A DNA stretch of 64,000 nucleotides from Micromonospora lutea (GCF_016863535.1 NZ_BOPB01000010.1:160339-224338); one strand, 5' to 3'. Counted from the stretch's first letter, positions 8,076 through 16,950 are shown. The notes: generated by a model not told the origin, from the letters alone. Numbers and translations: made by a program.

Positions 8076-8801
8076 ATGGTCGCATTGGCACACACTCCGC
8101 CCTCCGCGGAGCGGCTGCGGGCGGTGGACGGGTTCCTCACCGAGGCGTGGACGGACCAGGTCCGCCACGACGAGCGACTGCGCCCGCTCGATGTCGAGGT
8201 CCGCTTCGACCGGGGCGTCGCCCACCTGACCGGAGAGGTCGACGAGCCGGCCCAACTACGACTGGTACGCGAGCAGGTCGGCCGGTTGGCCGGCGTCTTC
8301 GGCGTCTGGTGCCGGGTCCGGGTAGCTGGACGCGACCCGGTGGTGGTCGACCTGGGCTGCGGTGCCACCAAGCAGTGGCCGGGCAATCTCGGGCTCGACA
8401 TCTTTCCCGCGCCCGGGGTGGACGCGGTCGCCGATTTGTCCGGCTCGCTGCCGCTGGCCGACGACTCGGTCGACGTGCTGTTCGCGGTACACATCCTGGA
8501 GCATCTGATCGACTTCCTGCCCCTGCTGGACGAGTGTCACCGGGTGCTCCGGCCCGGGGGCGTGCTGCACGTGATGAGCCCCTGGTGGGGTCATGTGAAC
8601 GCGGTGGCCGATCCGACTCACGTGCGGCTGTTGGACGTGCAGACCGTCAAGGGTGTCTGCGTGATGCGACCACCAGGCACCCCCCGCTGGTACCCACTGC
8701 ACGCGGGGAGCGATGGTGCCTCCATCTTCGCCGACCTGACTCCGTTGGGGCCGGACGACGACGGCCCCTCCGCCACCCACCTGGCCCGCTTCTTCGACTA
8801 G
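8076..8801 (+). CDS. BON-domain fused to class I SAM-dependent methyltransferase
   Basis: 241 residues. Residues about 10-85 look like a BON domain: a predicted helix, then RPLDVEVRFDRGVAHLTGEV and a second repeat ending in the strand GVWCRVRVAG. The rest is a compact methyltransferase with the SAM-binding loop VVDLGCGATKQW, the acidic residue in GLDIFPAPGVDAVADL, and the methyltransferase_11 signature DVLFAVHILEHLIDFLPLLDECHRVLRPGGVLHVMSPWWGH. BON domains usually occur in envelope or osmotic-stress proteins and bind phospholipid or other ligands; joining one to a methyltransferase is uncommon. No signal peptide is visible, so the protein is probably cytoplasmic. ATG 8076 has GGAGG nine bases upstream. 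Substrate unknown. Confidence 0.82.
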   Translation: MVALAHTPPSAERLRAVDGFLTEAWTDQVRHDERLRPLDVEVRFDRGVAHLTGEVDEPAQLRLVREQVGRLAGVFGVWCRVRVAGRDPVVVDLGCGATKQWPGNLGLDIFPAPGVDAVADLSGSLPLADDSVDVLFAVHILEHLIDFLPLLDECHRVLRPGGVLHVMSPWWGHVNAVADPTHVRLLDVQTVKGVCVMRPPGTPRWYPLHAGSDGASIFADLTPLGPDDDGPSATHLARFFD

Positions 8802-8811
8802 CAAGACGGCC

Positions 8812-8844
8812 AATGCCCTGGACACCGCTGGTGTCCAGGGCATT
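8812..8844 (+). terminator. Hairpin terminator
   Basis: Perfect 15-bp stem (aatgccctggacacc) with a 3-nt loop, 10 bp downstream of the methyltransferase stop. No strong T-run follows. Confidence 0.8.
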
Positions 8845-8980
8845 CGTCTGTTTCAGCACAGGTCACCAATATTTCTCGCCGGTAACACCGGCAGGCCGCG
8901 TCATTGATCGACACTGATCGAACCCCGGTAACTCACCGGTAACCAGTGCTCCACCGCACACCCCCAGCGGAGGTTCGACC

Positions 8981-9517
8981 GTGCACAGACGTCTCGCCAC
9001 CATCCTCGCCTCGGGCATACTCGCGCTGCTCACCGCCCTCGCCGTGGCCTCCCCCGCCGCGGCGGCCGTGACTCCAGCACAGAAGCTGTCGGTACTGTCC
9101 AGTTGGACCCAGACCAGCGCCAGCAGCTACAACGCCTGGAACTCGGCCCGGCTGAACCGGGCCCCCTGGGCGGAGTACAACTTCAACTGGTCTACCGACT
9201 ACTGCTCGTCCAGCCCGGACAACCCACTCGGGTTCACCTTCAACCTCTCCTGCTTCCGCCACGACTTCGGCTACCGCAACTACAAGGCGGTGGGCCAGTT
9301 CAGCGCCAACAAGTCCCGCCTGGACAGCGCCTTCTACGAGGATCTGAAGCGGGTCTGTGCCACCTACAACTCCGTCGTCCGGCCGGCCTGCCTGAGTCTG
9401 GCCTGGACCTACTACCAGGCGGTCAACATCTTCGGATCGGTCGCCGCCGTCCAGCAGTCCGACATCGATCGGGCCGCTCGGATGAAGGCCGACGCCGAGG
9501 CCCGCGCTCGCCGCTGA
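8981..9517 (+). CDS. Secreted prokaryotic phospholipase A2
   Basis: 178 residues. A Sec signal peptide (positively charged start, hydrophobic core at 6-22, cleavage near ASPAAAA at about 30) precedes a small domain with the prokaryotic PLA2 signature CFRHDFGYRNY at about 91-101. His and Asp of this motif form the catalytic dyad; the cysteines at about 71, 91, 127 and 137 could form two disulfides as in the Streptomyces violaceoruber enzyme. The domain should release fatty acids from the sn-2 position of phospholipids outside the cell and be calcium-dependent, with an Asp-rich site expected near residues 70-77. GTG 8981 lies seven bases after GGAGG. The gene is monocistronic, flanked by two hairpins. 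Confidence 0.9.
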   Translation: MHRRLATILASGILALLTALAVASPAAAAVTPAQKLSVLSSWTQTSASSYNAWNSARLNRAPWAEYNFNWSTDYCSSSPDNPLGFTFNLSCFRHDFGYRNYKAVGQFSANKSRLDSAFYEDLKRVCATYNSVVRPACLSLAWTYYQAVNIFGSVAAVQQSDIDRAARMKADAEARARR

Positions 9518-9524
9518 CGAACCC

Positions 9525-9563
9525 CGAGGGACGCCCGCCGCAGTGCCGGTTGGGCGTCCCTCG
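9525..9563. terminator. Hairpin terminator between convergent genes
   Basis: Inverted repeat with 12-bp perfect arms (cgagggacgccc) and a 15-nt loop in the 50-bp gap between the convergent phospholipase and cyclase-ATPase genes. It can serve both strands. Confidence 0.8.
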
Positions 9564-9567
9564 CGGG

Positions 9568-12396
9568 TCAGGCGTGCTCGGTACGGCGGTCGATGGTGCT
9601 GGGTTGGCGCGGAGCGGAGCGATCCGCCCCTGTCGCGAACCGTCCGGAATCGGCCGCCAGATCGGGATGCTCGACACCGAGCGCCAACGCGACCGCCTCG
9701 TCCAGCCCCAGTTCGGTGCCCTCGCCGTACGCCTCGTCGAAAGCGGCGTCGCCCAGCACCCGCCGCAGCTCCGCCTGCCGTTCCGCCCAGTACGCCTCGT
9801 AGATGCCCGGTGTCGATCGCAGGCCCGCCCGGGTCGCCTGGGCGGCACCGAAGAGCCGGGCCGCGGTCAACGGGTGGTCACCAACGGCGCAGCGCACCGC
9901 GACGGCGTTCAGCGTGTCGCAGGCCCGCCCGTGGAAGCCGTGATTCATCCGCGAGCGGAGCGCCACCAGCAGATGCTCGTGCGCGGCCACCAGGTCGCCC
10001 CGAGCCAGCGCGACCATGCCGAGCAGCATGTCCACCGAACGTCGCCCCCGGTCGACCGGCCGGGACGCCTCCACCGGCCGGGCCGCACCGAGCAGTTCCG
10101 CCGCCTCGTGCAGCGCGCCCCGGCGCCACAGCAACTCGGCCAGCCGGAACACGGCGAACAGGGCCTCCGACTCGACCCCCTGTTCCTGCGCCCAGTCGAT
10201 GACCTCCCGGCAGACCCGCTCCGCCTCGGCGAACTGTCCCATGTCGACCAGCGGGGCGGCCCGACCGGCGAGCACCCGGGCCAGCAGACCGGCGTCCCCG
10301 GCCTGACGGGCGGCCGCCTCGGCCCGCTGGGAGAAGCGCAGTTCCTCGCCGAACTCGCCGTCGCCCCCGGCGTGCAGCGAATGCATGTGGTACGCCGCCG
10401 CCAGCTCGTCCTCCGGGATCACCTCGCCGGTCTCGGCCAGCCTTCCGTACAACCGGAACAGCCAGAGCCGTCCCTCCCGGGCCAGTCCGCGCTCACGCCA
10501 CCACTGGTCCAGCCCTGCGGCCAGCCGGAGGCCAGCCCGGGCACTACCACCCGTGGCGCACCAGCGCAGCGCGGCGCGCAGTTCCCCGGCGAGGGGATCC
10601 AGCGCGTACAGCGAGAGCGTCACCGGCTGTCCGCCAGGGCCGAGGCGCGCCCGCTCCAGCGCATGCGCCGACCAGGCCACGTGCCGGTCACGGGCCGCCT
10701 GCTCCTCGCCGGCCTCGGCCAGCCGACGCGCCGCGTAGGCCCGGATCGGGTCGAGCATCCGGTACGTGCAGCCGGCCGCGTGTGGCTCCGCCAGCACCAT
10801 GGACTTGTCGACCAACACCGACAGCGGGTCGAGCGGGTCCTCGTCGAGCAGCCACTCCACCGTCGGCAAGTCGACCGGGCCGGCGAAGACCGCCAGCCAG
10901 CGCAGCAGTCGCGCGGCCCGCGGCCCGAGCGTCCGGTAGGACCACGTCACCGTCGCCTGCATGGTCAGGTGCCGTTCGACCGCCGAGCGGGCCACCGCCC
11001 GGGTGGCCGGAGGCGACGGGCTGACACCGGCTGACGCCGCGACCAGATCGACGGTGTCCCGCTGACTGCCGGCGTGTCTCCGCTCAGCCGGTGGCGGCAG
11101 CGGATCCACGCGGCCGGCGTCGAGCGTGCCGAGCACGTCGTCAAGGCGCTCGGCGAGCTGCCCCACCGAGAGCACCCGCAGCCGGGCCGCGGCCAACTCG
11201 ATCGCGAGCGGCAACCCGTCCAGTCGTCGCACCACCCGCCGTACGTCGGCCGACTCGGACGGGTCGGGCAGTCGGCCGCCCCGGGCCGCCGCCGTGCGGT
11301 CCAACAGCAGGGCCACCGCATCGCTCTCGGTGCCGTCAGGTGCCGGATCGACGGACAACGGCGGGATCCGCCACACCACCTCACCCGGCAGCGCCAGCGG
11401 TTCCCGGGTCGTCGCCAGCACCCGCACCCCACCACCACCGGCCAACAGCCGGGACACCGCCTCGGCGCAGGACGCCGGTTGGGCGTCGCAGGTGTCGAGC
11501 ACGATCAGCATCCGGCGGGGCGCCGCGTACTCCACCAGCGTGTCGACCATTGGGCGCCCCGGCTCCGGACGCAACCCGAGCACGGCGGCGACCGCGAACG
11601 CGACCAGCCCGGGGTCGGTGACCGCGGCGATGTCGACGAACCAGACCCCGTCCGGGTACTCGTCGACCAGATCGGTGGCGAACTCCACGGCCAGCCGGGT
11701 CTTGCCGCTGCCGCCCGCGCCCAGCACGGTGACCAGTCGATGCCGGGCAACGAGTCGCTTCAACTCGGCGCGTTCGGTCTGCCGACCGACGAATGTGGTG
11801 ACCTGGATCGGCAGGTTGTGCGCCACCGCGTCGGCGGTACGCGGTCGCGGAAACTGCAGCTCCAGGCCGGGCGCGACGAGTTGGAAGAGCCGCTCCCGGT
11901 CGTCGAAGCCACGCAGCCGGTGCAGCCCGAGGTCCAGCAGGGAGGCACCGGCCGGCAGCGGGTCGGCTCGCCGCGCCGTGGCGGCCGAGCAGAGGATCTG
12001 CCCGCCGTGCGCGGCGGCGGCGACCCGGGCCGCCCGGTGCACCTCTGGACTGGCGTACTCGCCGTCGCGCGGCTCCGCCCAGCCGGTGTGCAGTCCCATC
12101 CGGACCCGGGGGGCTGCCTCGGGGGTCGGCCAGTCGTGCTCACCGAGCGCCCGTTGCGCCGTCAGGCAGGCGGTCAACGCCGCGCCGGCATCGTCGAAGG
12201 CGAGAAAGAACGAGTCTCCCTCGGTCAGCAGCTCCGCGCCCTCGGTCGCCGCGATCGTCCGTCGCAGCAGCCGCCGGTGCTCGGCCAGCACCGGTCGGTA
12301 GCCGGGCCCGAGCAACTGCGCCAACCGGGTGGAGCCCTCGATGTCGGTGAAGACGAAAGTCACCCAGCCGGTCGGGAGGTGGATCCGTGGCGGCAT
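9568..12396 (-). CDS. Adenylate-cyclase-domain / STAND ATPase / TPR regulator
   Basis: 942 residues. A class III nucleotide cyclase homology domain occupies about 10-165 (FTDIEGST with metal Asp18, GDSFFLAF with Asp61). It is followed by an AAA/NB-ARC-type ATPase with Walker A GAGGSGKT at 226-233 and Walker B MLIVLDTCDA, then a helical/TPR region to the end (about 520-930). These proteins are large intracellular sensors, often regulatory. The Asn expected in the NRAAR motif of active cyclases is His120 here (VHRAARV), so cyclase activity is doubtful and the domain may be a nucleotide sensor. No C-terminal LuxR HTH is visible. The gene is a single transcription unit; ATG 12396 is preceded by GGAGG. 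Confidence 0.88.
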   Translation of the reverse strand: MPPRIHLPTGWVTFVFTDIEGSTRLAQLLGPGYRPVLAEHRRLLRRTIAATEGAELLTEGDSFFLAFDDAGAALTACLTAQRALGEHDWPTPEAAPRVRMGLHTGWAEPRDGEYASPEVHRAARVAAAAHGGQILCSAATARRADPLPAGASLLDLGLHRLRGFDDRERLFQLVAPGLELQFPRPRTADAVAHNLPIQVTTFVGRQTERAELKRLVARHRLVTVLGAGGSGKTRLAVEFATDLVDEYPDGVWFVDIAAVTDPGLVAFAVAAVLGLRPEPGRPMVDTLVEYAAPRRMLIVLDTCDAQPASCAEAVSRLLAGGGGVRVLATTREPLALPGEVVWRIPPLSVDPAPDGTESDAVALLLDRTAAARGGRLPDPSESADVRRVVRRLDGLPLAIELAAARLRVLSVGQLAERLDDVLGTLDAGRVDPLPPPAERRHAGSQRDTVDLVAASAGVSPSPPATRAVARSAVERHLTMQATVTWSYRTLGPRAARLLRWLAVFAGPVDLPTVEWLLDEDPLDPLSVLVDKSMVLAEPHAAGCTYRMLDPIRAYAARRLAEAGEEQAARDRHVAWSAHALERARLGPGGQPVTLSLYALDPLAGELRAALRWCATGGSARAGLRLAAGLDQWWRERGLAREGRLWLFRLYGRLAETGEVIPEDELAAAYHMHSLHAGGDGEFGEELRFSQRAEAAARQAGDAGLLARVLAGRAAPLVDMGQFAEAERVCREVIDWAQEQGVESEALFAVFRLAELLWRRGALHEAAELLGAARPVEASRPVDRGRRSVDMLLGMVALARGDLVAAHEHLLVALRSRMNHGFHGRACDTLNAVAVRCAVGDHPLTAARLFGAAQATRAGLRSTPGIYEAYWAERQAELRRVLGDAAFDEAYGEGTELGLDEAVALALGVEHPDLAADSGRFATGADRSAPRQPSTIDRRTEHA

Positions 12397-12560
12397 GCGT
12401 GGAACCTCCCCCCTGGTCTCGGAACCATACTTCCCGAAACCAGATCATCACGCATCGTAAGAACGGCCGGCCGAGACTCCGACCCAAGGTGCCATCGGAC
12501 CCTGCGTCCGGGCAAGGCCGGCATCACCCGTACCACCATCGACGAACGGTGTCGACGTGG

Positions 12561-12779
12561 TCAGCAGCCGCAACCACCACCGCAGCAGCCGCCACCGGCT
12601 GGTGCCGGCGAGGCACCGGACCCGCCACCGCCGCGACCGGTGACCGCGACTGTGGAGAGCAGCTTCACGGTGTCGGCGTGCCCCTGTGGGCAGGGCGCCG
12701 GCTCGCCGGCCTGCGCCATCGGACGGTTGACCTCGAAGGTGTCGCCGCAGGCGCGACAACGGAACTCGTACCGGGGCAT
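12561..12779 (-). CDS. FmdB-family zinc-ribbon protein
   Basis: 72 residues. The N-terminus MPRYEFRCRACGDTFEV with CxxC at 9-12 and the second pair in APCPQGH is the FmdB/CxxC_CXXC_SSSS regulatory zinc ribbon. The tail is Gly-rich and ends in a Cys cluster (GGGCCGGGCGC), as in many actinobacterial members. Function is not established; early members were proposed to regulate formamidase/amidase genes. It is separated from neighbouring genes and divergent from the transglycosylase gene. Confidence 0.88.
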   Translation of the reverse strand: MPRYEFRCRACGDTFEVNRPMAQAGEPAPCPQGHADTVKLLSTVAVTGRGGGGSGASPAPAGGGCCGGGCGC

Positions 12780-12817
12780 GGCATCAGCCTACGACCGCAC
12801 CTGACGTCAGCGCAGAC

Positions 12818-13975
12818 ATGGGTAATACTCGACGGGTGGCAGACGGCGAAGAGCGCACGATCCTTCGGCCCCTCCGACCGGCCACGCCGCGCGCCGGTTC
12901 CGCCGGTGGCCCGGACGGGCCGGCGACCGGGCTGCCCCGGCCCCGCCGACCCACGTTGGAGTCCGAGACGACCGGGCCGGATGACGTTTCCGCCGCCGGG
13001 TCGGCGCCGAAGACCGCGGTCGAGGAGTCCACTCCGGAAACCGCTGCACCGACAGCCCGACGCCGCCGGACGCGCTTCGCGCACGCCGTACGCCTGCCAG
13101 GGCCGCGCGCCGCGGCCCGGGCGACCCGCGACTGGTCCCGTCGGCCCAGTGGACGGCTGACCCTACCCGGCGTGTTCCTGCTCGCCCTGGTCGCCGCGAC
13201 CGCCACGGTCGGCGCGCTGCTGGTGCCCGCGACCCTCGGCAGCCCGCGTCCGGTGGCGGCGGACGCCACCGCCGATCTGCCCGACGCGCTGCCCAGCGAC
13301 CTGCCACCAACCGGTGCGGTACCGCCACCGGGGCAGTTCCCGCCACCCACCGCGACCCTCCCGCCGGGCGCGACCCCGCCCGGTGCCGCGCCGGCCGGTG
13401 GCCGCCCGTCCGATGCCCTGGCCGGTTGGGCCCGTGACACGGGCGCCAAGGTCGGCATCGACCCGATCGCCATGCAGGCGTACGGCTACGCCGAACTGGT
13501 GCTCGCCGAAACCGATCGCAGCTGCGGCCTGAGCTGGACCACGTTGGCCGCGATCGGTCTGGTCGAGTCCCGCCACGGCCAGGCCAACAACGCCCAGCTC
13601 GGTGCGGACGGTCGAGCGGTCCCGGAGATCATCGGCCTGCCGCTGGACGGCCAGGGCGGCCGGATGCGGATCGCCGACACCGATCGGGGTGAGCTGGACC
13701 GCGACACCACCTACGACCGGGCGATCGGGCCGATGCAGTTCATCCCGACCACCTGGCAGGAAATCGGCGCCGACGCGGACAACGACGGACGCAAGGACCC
13801 GCACAACATCCACGACGCCGCGCTGGCCGCCGGCATGTACCTGTGCAAGGGCGGCAGGAACCTCACCATTCCGGGTGACTGGTGGAACGCGATCCTGTCG
13901 TACAACGACGTCCGCAGGTACGCCCAGGACGTCTTCGACGCCGCCAACCGGTACGGACAGGCCAGTCGCACGTGA
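12818..13975 (+). CDS. Membrane-anchored lytic murein transglycosylase
   Basis: 385 residues. A charged cytoplasmic N-terminus (1-115) leads to one membrane segment (about 116-140, FLLALVAATATVGALL), a Pro-rich stalk (about 150-205) and a soluble lytic transglycosylase domain of the MltB-like group. The catalytic Glu is in AAIGLVESRHGQ (about residue 250), and the motifs AIGPMQFIPTTW and DNDGRKDPHNIHDAALAAG mark the SLT fold. It cleaves peptidoglycan with 1,6-anhydro-MurNAc formation outside the membrane, presumably during growth or branching. The start could be ATG 12818 or GTG 12836; neither has a strong ribosome binding site. Confidence 0.88.
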   Translation: MGNTRRVADGEERTILRPLRPATPRAGSAGGPDGPATGLPRPRRPTLESETTGPDDVSAAGSAPKTAVEESTPETAAPTARRRRTRFAHAVRLPGPRAAARATRDWSRRPSGRLTLPGVFLLALVAATATVGALLVPATLGSPRPVAADATADLPDALPSDLPPTGAVPPPGQFPPPTATLPPGATPPGAAPAGGRPSDALAGWARDTGAKVGIDPIAMQAYGYAELVLAETDRSCGLSWTTLAAIGLVESRHGQANNAQLGADGRAVPEIIGLPLDGQGGRMRIADTDRGELDRDTTYDRAIGPMQFIPTTWQEIGADADNDGRKDPHNIHDAALAAGMYLCKGGRNLTIPGDWWNAILSYNDVRRYAQDVFDAANRYGQASRT

Positions 13976-14047
13976 AGTGATCGTCCGCATACATTGGAGA
14001 ACTGGACACTTCCCCCCGGCAGCGGTTAGCGGCAAGCTAGACAGGTG

Positions 14048-15064
14048 ATGGTGCGCGAGTGGGACCCCAGGACCGCGTCGTCCGCCGAGATCGCGTCGCT
14101 GCTGGACACGCTGAACGCGGTCCTGGCGGCTGATCTCCCGCAGGATCCGCCGTGGCGGGAGAGTTGCCTGCGGGAGTACCTCGCCGAGGTGATGCCCGGC
14201 GAACGACGGATCTCCTGGGTCGCCCAGGATGATCCGGACGCCGACGGCCGGCCGGGAGCCATCCTCGGCCAGGTGCACGTGTTGCTGCTCGGCAACATCG
14301 GTGTGCTGGAGGTCCTGGTCCACCCGTCCGTGCGGCGCAGCGGCCTGGGCCGTGACCTCGTTCTGCGCGCGGCCCGACGGGTCTACCAGGAGGGCTTCGA
14401 GTCGATCGGGGTGGAGGTGGTCGGCGACACTCCCGCCGTCGCCTTCTACGAGTCGCTCGGCTTCAGCCGGGAGTACGTCGAGACCCGCAGCGTCCTGGAC
14501 CTCGCCGGTGTCGACTGGGCAGAGTTGGCGGAGATGTCCACCGGGGTCGGCGAGGGCTACCGCGTCCAGTTCCACCCCGGTGGCCCACCGGACGAGCTGA
14601 TCGAGACGTACGCACGGGCCAAGGCCGAGGCCCGGGACATCGAGGACGGCGAGCTACGACCCAGTTCGTACGATCCGCAGCGGCTCCGGGACAGCCTCGA
14701 CTGCCTGCACCGGCGGGGCATGAAGCCGTACATCGTGCTCGCCCTGCACGAGCGGACCGGCGAGGTGGCCGGCCTGACCGAGGTGGTCGTGCCGGCTCAG
14801 CACCCGACCCGCGCCGACCAGTACGACACGATCGTGGTGCAGGACCACCGTGGCCACGGCATCGATCGGGCGATCAAAGCGCGGATGCTGCTGGAGTTGC
14901 GCTCGGCCGAGCCGCAACTGACCGAGGTGCAGACCTGGAACGCCCAGGCAAACGAGGCCATGCTCAAGGTCAACGCCGAGCTTGGCTACCGCACCGACCG
15001 GGACTGGTGCGAATACAGCGTCGATGTCGCCGAACTGGTTCACCGCCTCGACGCGACGCGTTGA
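14048..15064 (+). CDS. Tandem GNAT-fold N-acetyltransferase
   Basis: 338 residues with two GNAT domains. The N-terminal one has a full acetyl-CoA motif (VLVHPSVRRSGLGRDLVLRA) and the following AVAFYESLGFSREY. The C-terminal one keeps a weaker motif (VQDHRGHGIDRAIKARM) and ends TWNAQANEAMLKVNAELGY. The double-domain layout recalls mycothiol synthase MshD, but I see no specific MshD signature, and many actinobacterial double GNATs have unknown substrates. It is likely cytoplasmic. Start codons GTG 14045, ATG 14048 and GTG 14051 are adjacent; ATG 14048 is preferred. Confidence 0.82.
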   Translation: MVREWDPRTASSAEIASLLDTLNAVLAADLPQDPPWRESCLREYLAEVMPGERRISWVAQDDPDADGRPGAILGQVHVLLLGNIGVLEVLVHPSVRRSGLGRDLVLRAARRVYQEGFESIGVEVVGDTPAVAFYESLGFSREYVETRSVLDLAGVDWAELAEMSTGVGEGYRVQFHPGGPPDELIETYARAKAEARDIEDGELRPSSYDPQRLRDSLDCLHRRGMKPYIVLALHERTGEVAGLTEVVVPAQHPTRADQYDTIVVQDHRGHGIDRAIKARMLLELRSAEPQLTEVQTWNAQANEAMLKVNAELGYRTDRDWCEYSVDVAELVHRLDATR

Positions 15065-15082
15065 CCGGTCGATGTCCGGCTG

Positions 15083-15589
15083 TCAGTCCCGGTACCAGCT
15101 GCGCGGGTCCGGCGGGGGCGACACGTTCCGGTATTTCGCCACCCGCACCTCCCACTGACTGCGCCGACGTCGCGCCTCCCGGTCGGCCCGCGAACGGTGG
15201 TAGGTCTCCGGCGGTCGGGCCAGACCGTAGATGTCCGCCCACCATTCGCCGGGTTCCGGGTCGAGAATGGTGTTCAGGTGCGCCGGATAGCGGCGATTCG
15301 CGCCGTCCCGGGTGTCGTCCCAGACCTCCATCGGCAGCACGACCCGCCCGTCCTGATCGACTGCCACGAGGTAAAGCCCGGCCGCGCCCAGCAGCCGCTC
15401 CAGCACAGCCAGGCTCGGTGTCAGGCTGCCTGCCTCAACCCGCGCGACGGTCGACGGGGCGACCTTGGCGAACCGGGCCATCCGCATCTGGCTGAGCCCG
15501 ACGATCCGCCGAGCACGTCGCACCAGACCGGCGATGGGAAAGGGACCGACGGTGGGACCGAGATCCGGCGGCTCGAACACGGAAGGCAT
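15083..15589 (-). CDS. XRE-family HTH transcriptional regulator
   Basis: 168 residues. An XRE/Cro-CI helix-turn-helix lies at about 19-72: LVRRARRIVGLSQMRMARFA, then KVAPSTVARVEAGSLTPSLA. It is followed by a region of about 90 residues with no recognised enzyme domain (GRVVLPMEVWDDTRDGANRRYPAH, then a tryptophan-rich stretch). This general shape is found in many actinobacterial genes as stand-alone regulators and antitoxin-like proteins. No toxin gene is adjacent. It is convergent with the GNAT gene (18 bp apart), and upstream lies a 377-bp gap that contains an inverted-repeat element. Confidence 0.8.
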   Translation of the reverse strand: MPSVFEPPDLGPTVGPFPIAGLVRRARRIVGLSQMRMARFAKVAPSTVARVEAGSLTPSLAVLERLLGAAGLYLVAVDQDGRVVLPMEVWDDTRDGANRRYPAHLNTILDPEPGEWWADIYGLARPPETYHRSRADREARRRRSQWEVRVAKYRNVSPPPDPRSWYRD

Positions 15590-15966
15590 TCACCGACCTT
15601 GCCGCTGCCGCAACCAACACGGCAACCCCTGTGGAAAAGCCTGTGGATATCTTGTCTATCTCGCTCGCCGACTACCGTGAGCAACAATCACCGTGGGTGA
15701 TACCACTGGCTCCTCCATCGCCACCTACAACCACACCTTCGCGCGTCCTTTGCTCTGCTTCAATCCACGCAATAGGCCGTGACCAGCGGTGGAGCCGGGA
15801 CACATTCGCGGCATACGGCACCGGATGACCACTTTCCGTTAGCGGTGCGTGGGTTGAAGCAGAGCAAAGGATGCGAAGGGGTGGGAGGCGGGCGGGCAGG
15901 AGATCGCTCAGCGTGACGGCTTTGGCGCGGCTGCCAGGTTGGGGCGCTGCAGGACTCGACCAGGGG
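15590..15966. other. 377-bp non-coding gap upstream of the XRE gene
   Basis: It holds the XRE promoter, two TGTGGA motifs (around 15629 and 15642, which resemble partial DnaA boxes) and the long inverted repeat described separately. I see no credible reading frame. The hemB stop codon lies at its right edge and no simple hairpin terminator follows hemB. Confidence 0.6.
15731..15884. repeat. 154-bp element with 38-40 bp terminal inverted repeats (MITE-like)
   Basis: The left arm (15731-15770) and the reverse complement of the right arm (15847-15884) match at nearly every position; tcctttgctctgcttcaa is shared exactly over 18 bases, and the ends read ccacaccttcgc / ccaccccttcgc. Between them lie about 76 bp of unrelated sequence. 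There is no transposase. The tttgctctgcttcaa core is one I remember as a recurring intergenic motif in Micromonospora genomes. Confidence 0.7.
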
Positions 15967-16950
15967 TCAGTAACGCTGGCGAAGCAACTGGGCAGCTTCG
16001 ACGGCCCAGTAGGTGAGGATGATCTGGGCACCAGCCCGGCGGATGGAGGTGAGCGTCTCCAACATCACCCGCTCCCGGTCGATCCAGCCGTTCGCGGCGG
16101 CTGCCTCGACCATCGCGTACTCGCCGGAGACCTGGTAGGCCGCCACGGGGACGTCCACTGCGGCGCGGACCGCCGCCACCACGTCGAGGTACGGCAGCCC
16201 CGGCTTGACCATCACCATGTCGGCACCCTCGGCGACGTCCAGCGCGACCTCGCGTAGCGACTCACGCAAATTCGCCGGATCCTGCTGGTAGGCCCGTCGA
16301 TCCCCGTCCAGCGCCGACTCCACCGCGTCCCGGAAGGGGCCGAAGAAGGCCGAGGCGTACTTCACGGCGTACGCGAGCACGGCCACGTCGGGGTGACCGG
16401 CCGCGTCGAGCGCCTGCCGTACCACCCCGACCTGGCCGTCCATCATCCCGGACGGACCGACCACCCCGACCCCGGCGGCGGCCTGGGCCACCGCCATCTC
16501 GGCGTACGCGGCGAGAGTGGCGTCGTTGTCCACCTCACCGGTCGGGGTGAGCAGCCCGCAGTGCCCGTGTGAGGTGAACTCGTCCAGGCAGAGGTCGCTC
16601 ATCACCACCGTGGCGTCGCCCACCTCAGCGACCACGTCACGGATCGCGACGTTGAGGATGCCGTCCGGGTCGATGCCACCGGAGCCGTACTCGTCGCGCG
16701 ACGACGGCACGCCGAACAACATGATCCCGCCCACGCCGGCCTGCACCGCCTCCACCGCCGCCTTGCGCAGCGAATCGCGCGAATGCTGGAGTACGCCCGG
16801 CAGCGAGGAGATGGCGCGCGGCTCGGTCAGCCCCTCCCTGACGAACATCGGCACGACCAACTCCGCCGGGTCGACGCGGGTTTCGGAGACCAGCCGACGC
16901 ATCGCCGCGGTGCGGCGCAGCCGACGGGGCCGCATCTCTGGGTACGGCAT
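15967..16950 (-). CDS. hemB: Delta-aminolevulinic acid dehydratase (porphobilinogen synthase)
   Basis: 327 residues, the usual size. It condenses two 5-aminolevulinate molecules to porphobilinogen. The two active-site lysines lie in [14 protein letters not shown] and [13 protein letters not shown]. The metal-binding segment is [16 protein letters not shown]: Cys121, Asp123 and Cys131, i.e. the middle Cys of the zinc-type CxCx7C set is Asp. The N-terminal RPRRLRR arm is family-typical. It is the last gene of the rex-hemACDB cluster, 34 bp after hemD, on the same strand. Confidence 0.96.
   Translation of the reverse strand: MPYPEMRPRRLRRTAAMRRLVSETRVDPAELVVPMFVREGLTEPRAISSLPGVLQHSRDSLRKAAVEAVQAGVGGIMLFGVPSSRDEYGSGGIDPDGILNVAIRDVVAEVGDATVVMSDLCLDEFTSHGHCGLLTPTGEVDNDATLAAYAEMAVAQAAAGVGVVGPSGMMDGQVGVVRQALDAAGHPDVAVLAYAVKYASAFFGPFRDAVESALDGDRRAYQQDPANLRESLREVALDVAEGADMVMVKPGLPYLDVVAAVRAAVDVPVAAYQVSGEYAMVEAAAANGWIDRERVMLETLTSIRRAGAQIILTYWAVEAAQLLRQRY

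Noticed and set aside
5714..8494. 926-codon minus-strand frame across ABC-F and methyltransferase genes
   Set aside because: An artefact of high GC content; it covers genes with strong motifs on the other strand.
12397..12560. 164-bp gap upstream of the cyclase-ATPase gene
   Set aside because: No repeat, hairpin or frame of note; treated as promoter region only.
15628..15655. TGTGGA motifs resembling DnaA boxes (possible replication origin)
   Set aside because: Only two imperfect copies, no cluster, no dnaA/dnaN or AT-rich unwinding element nearby.
15631..15828. 65-codon plus-strand frame in the gap upstream of the XRE gene
   Set aside because: No ribosome binding site, no homology and it runs through the inverted-repeat element.
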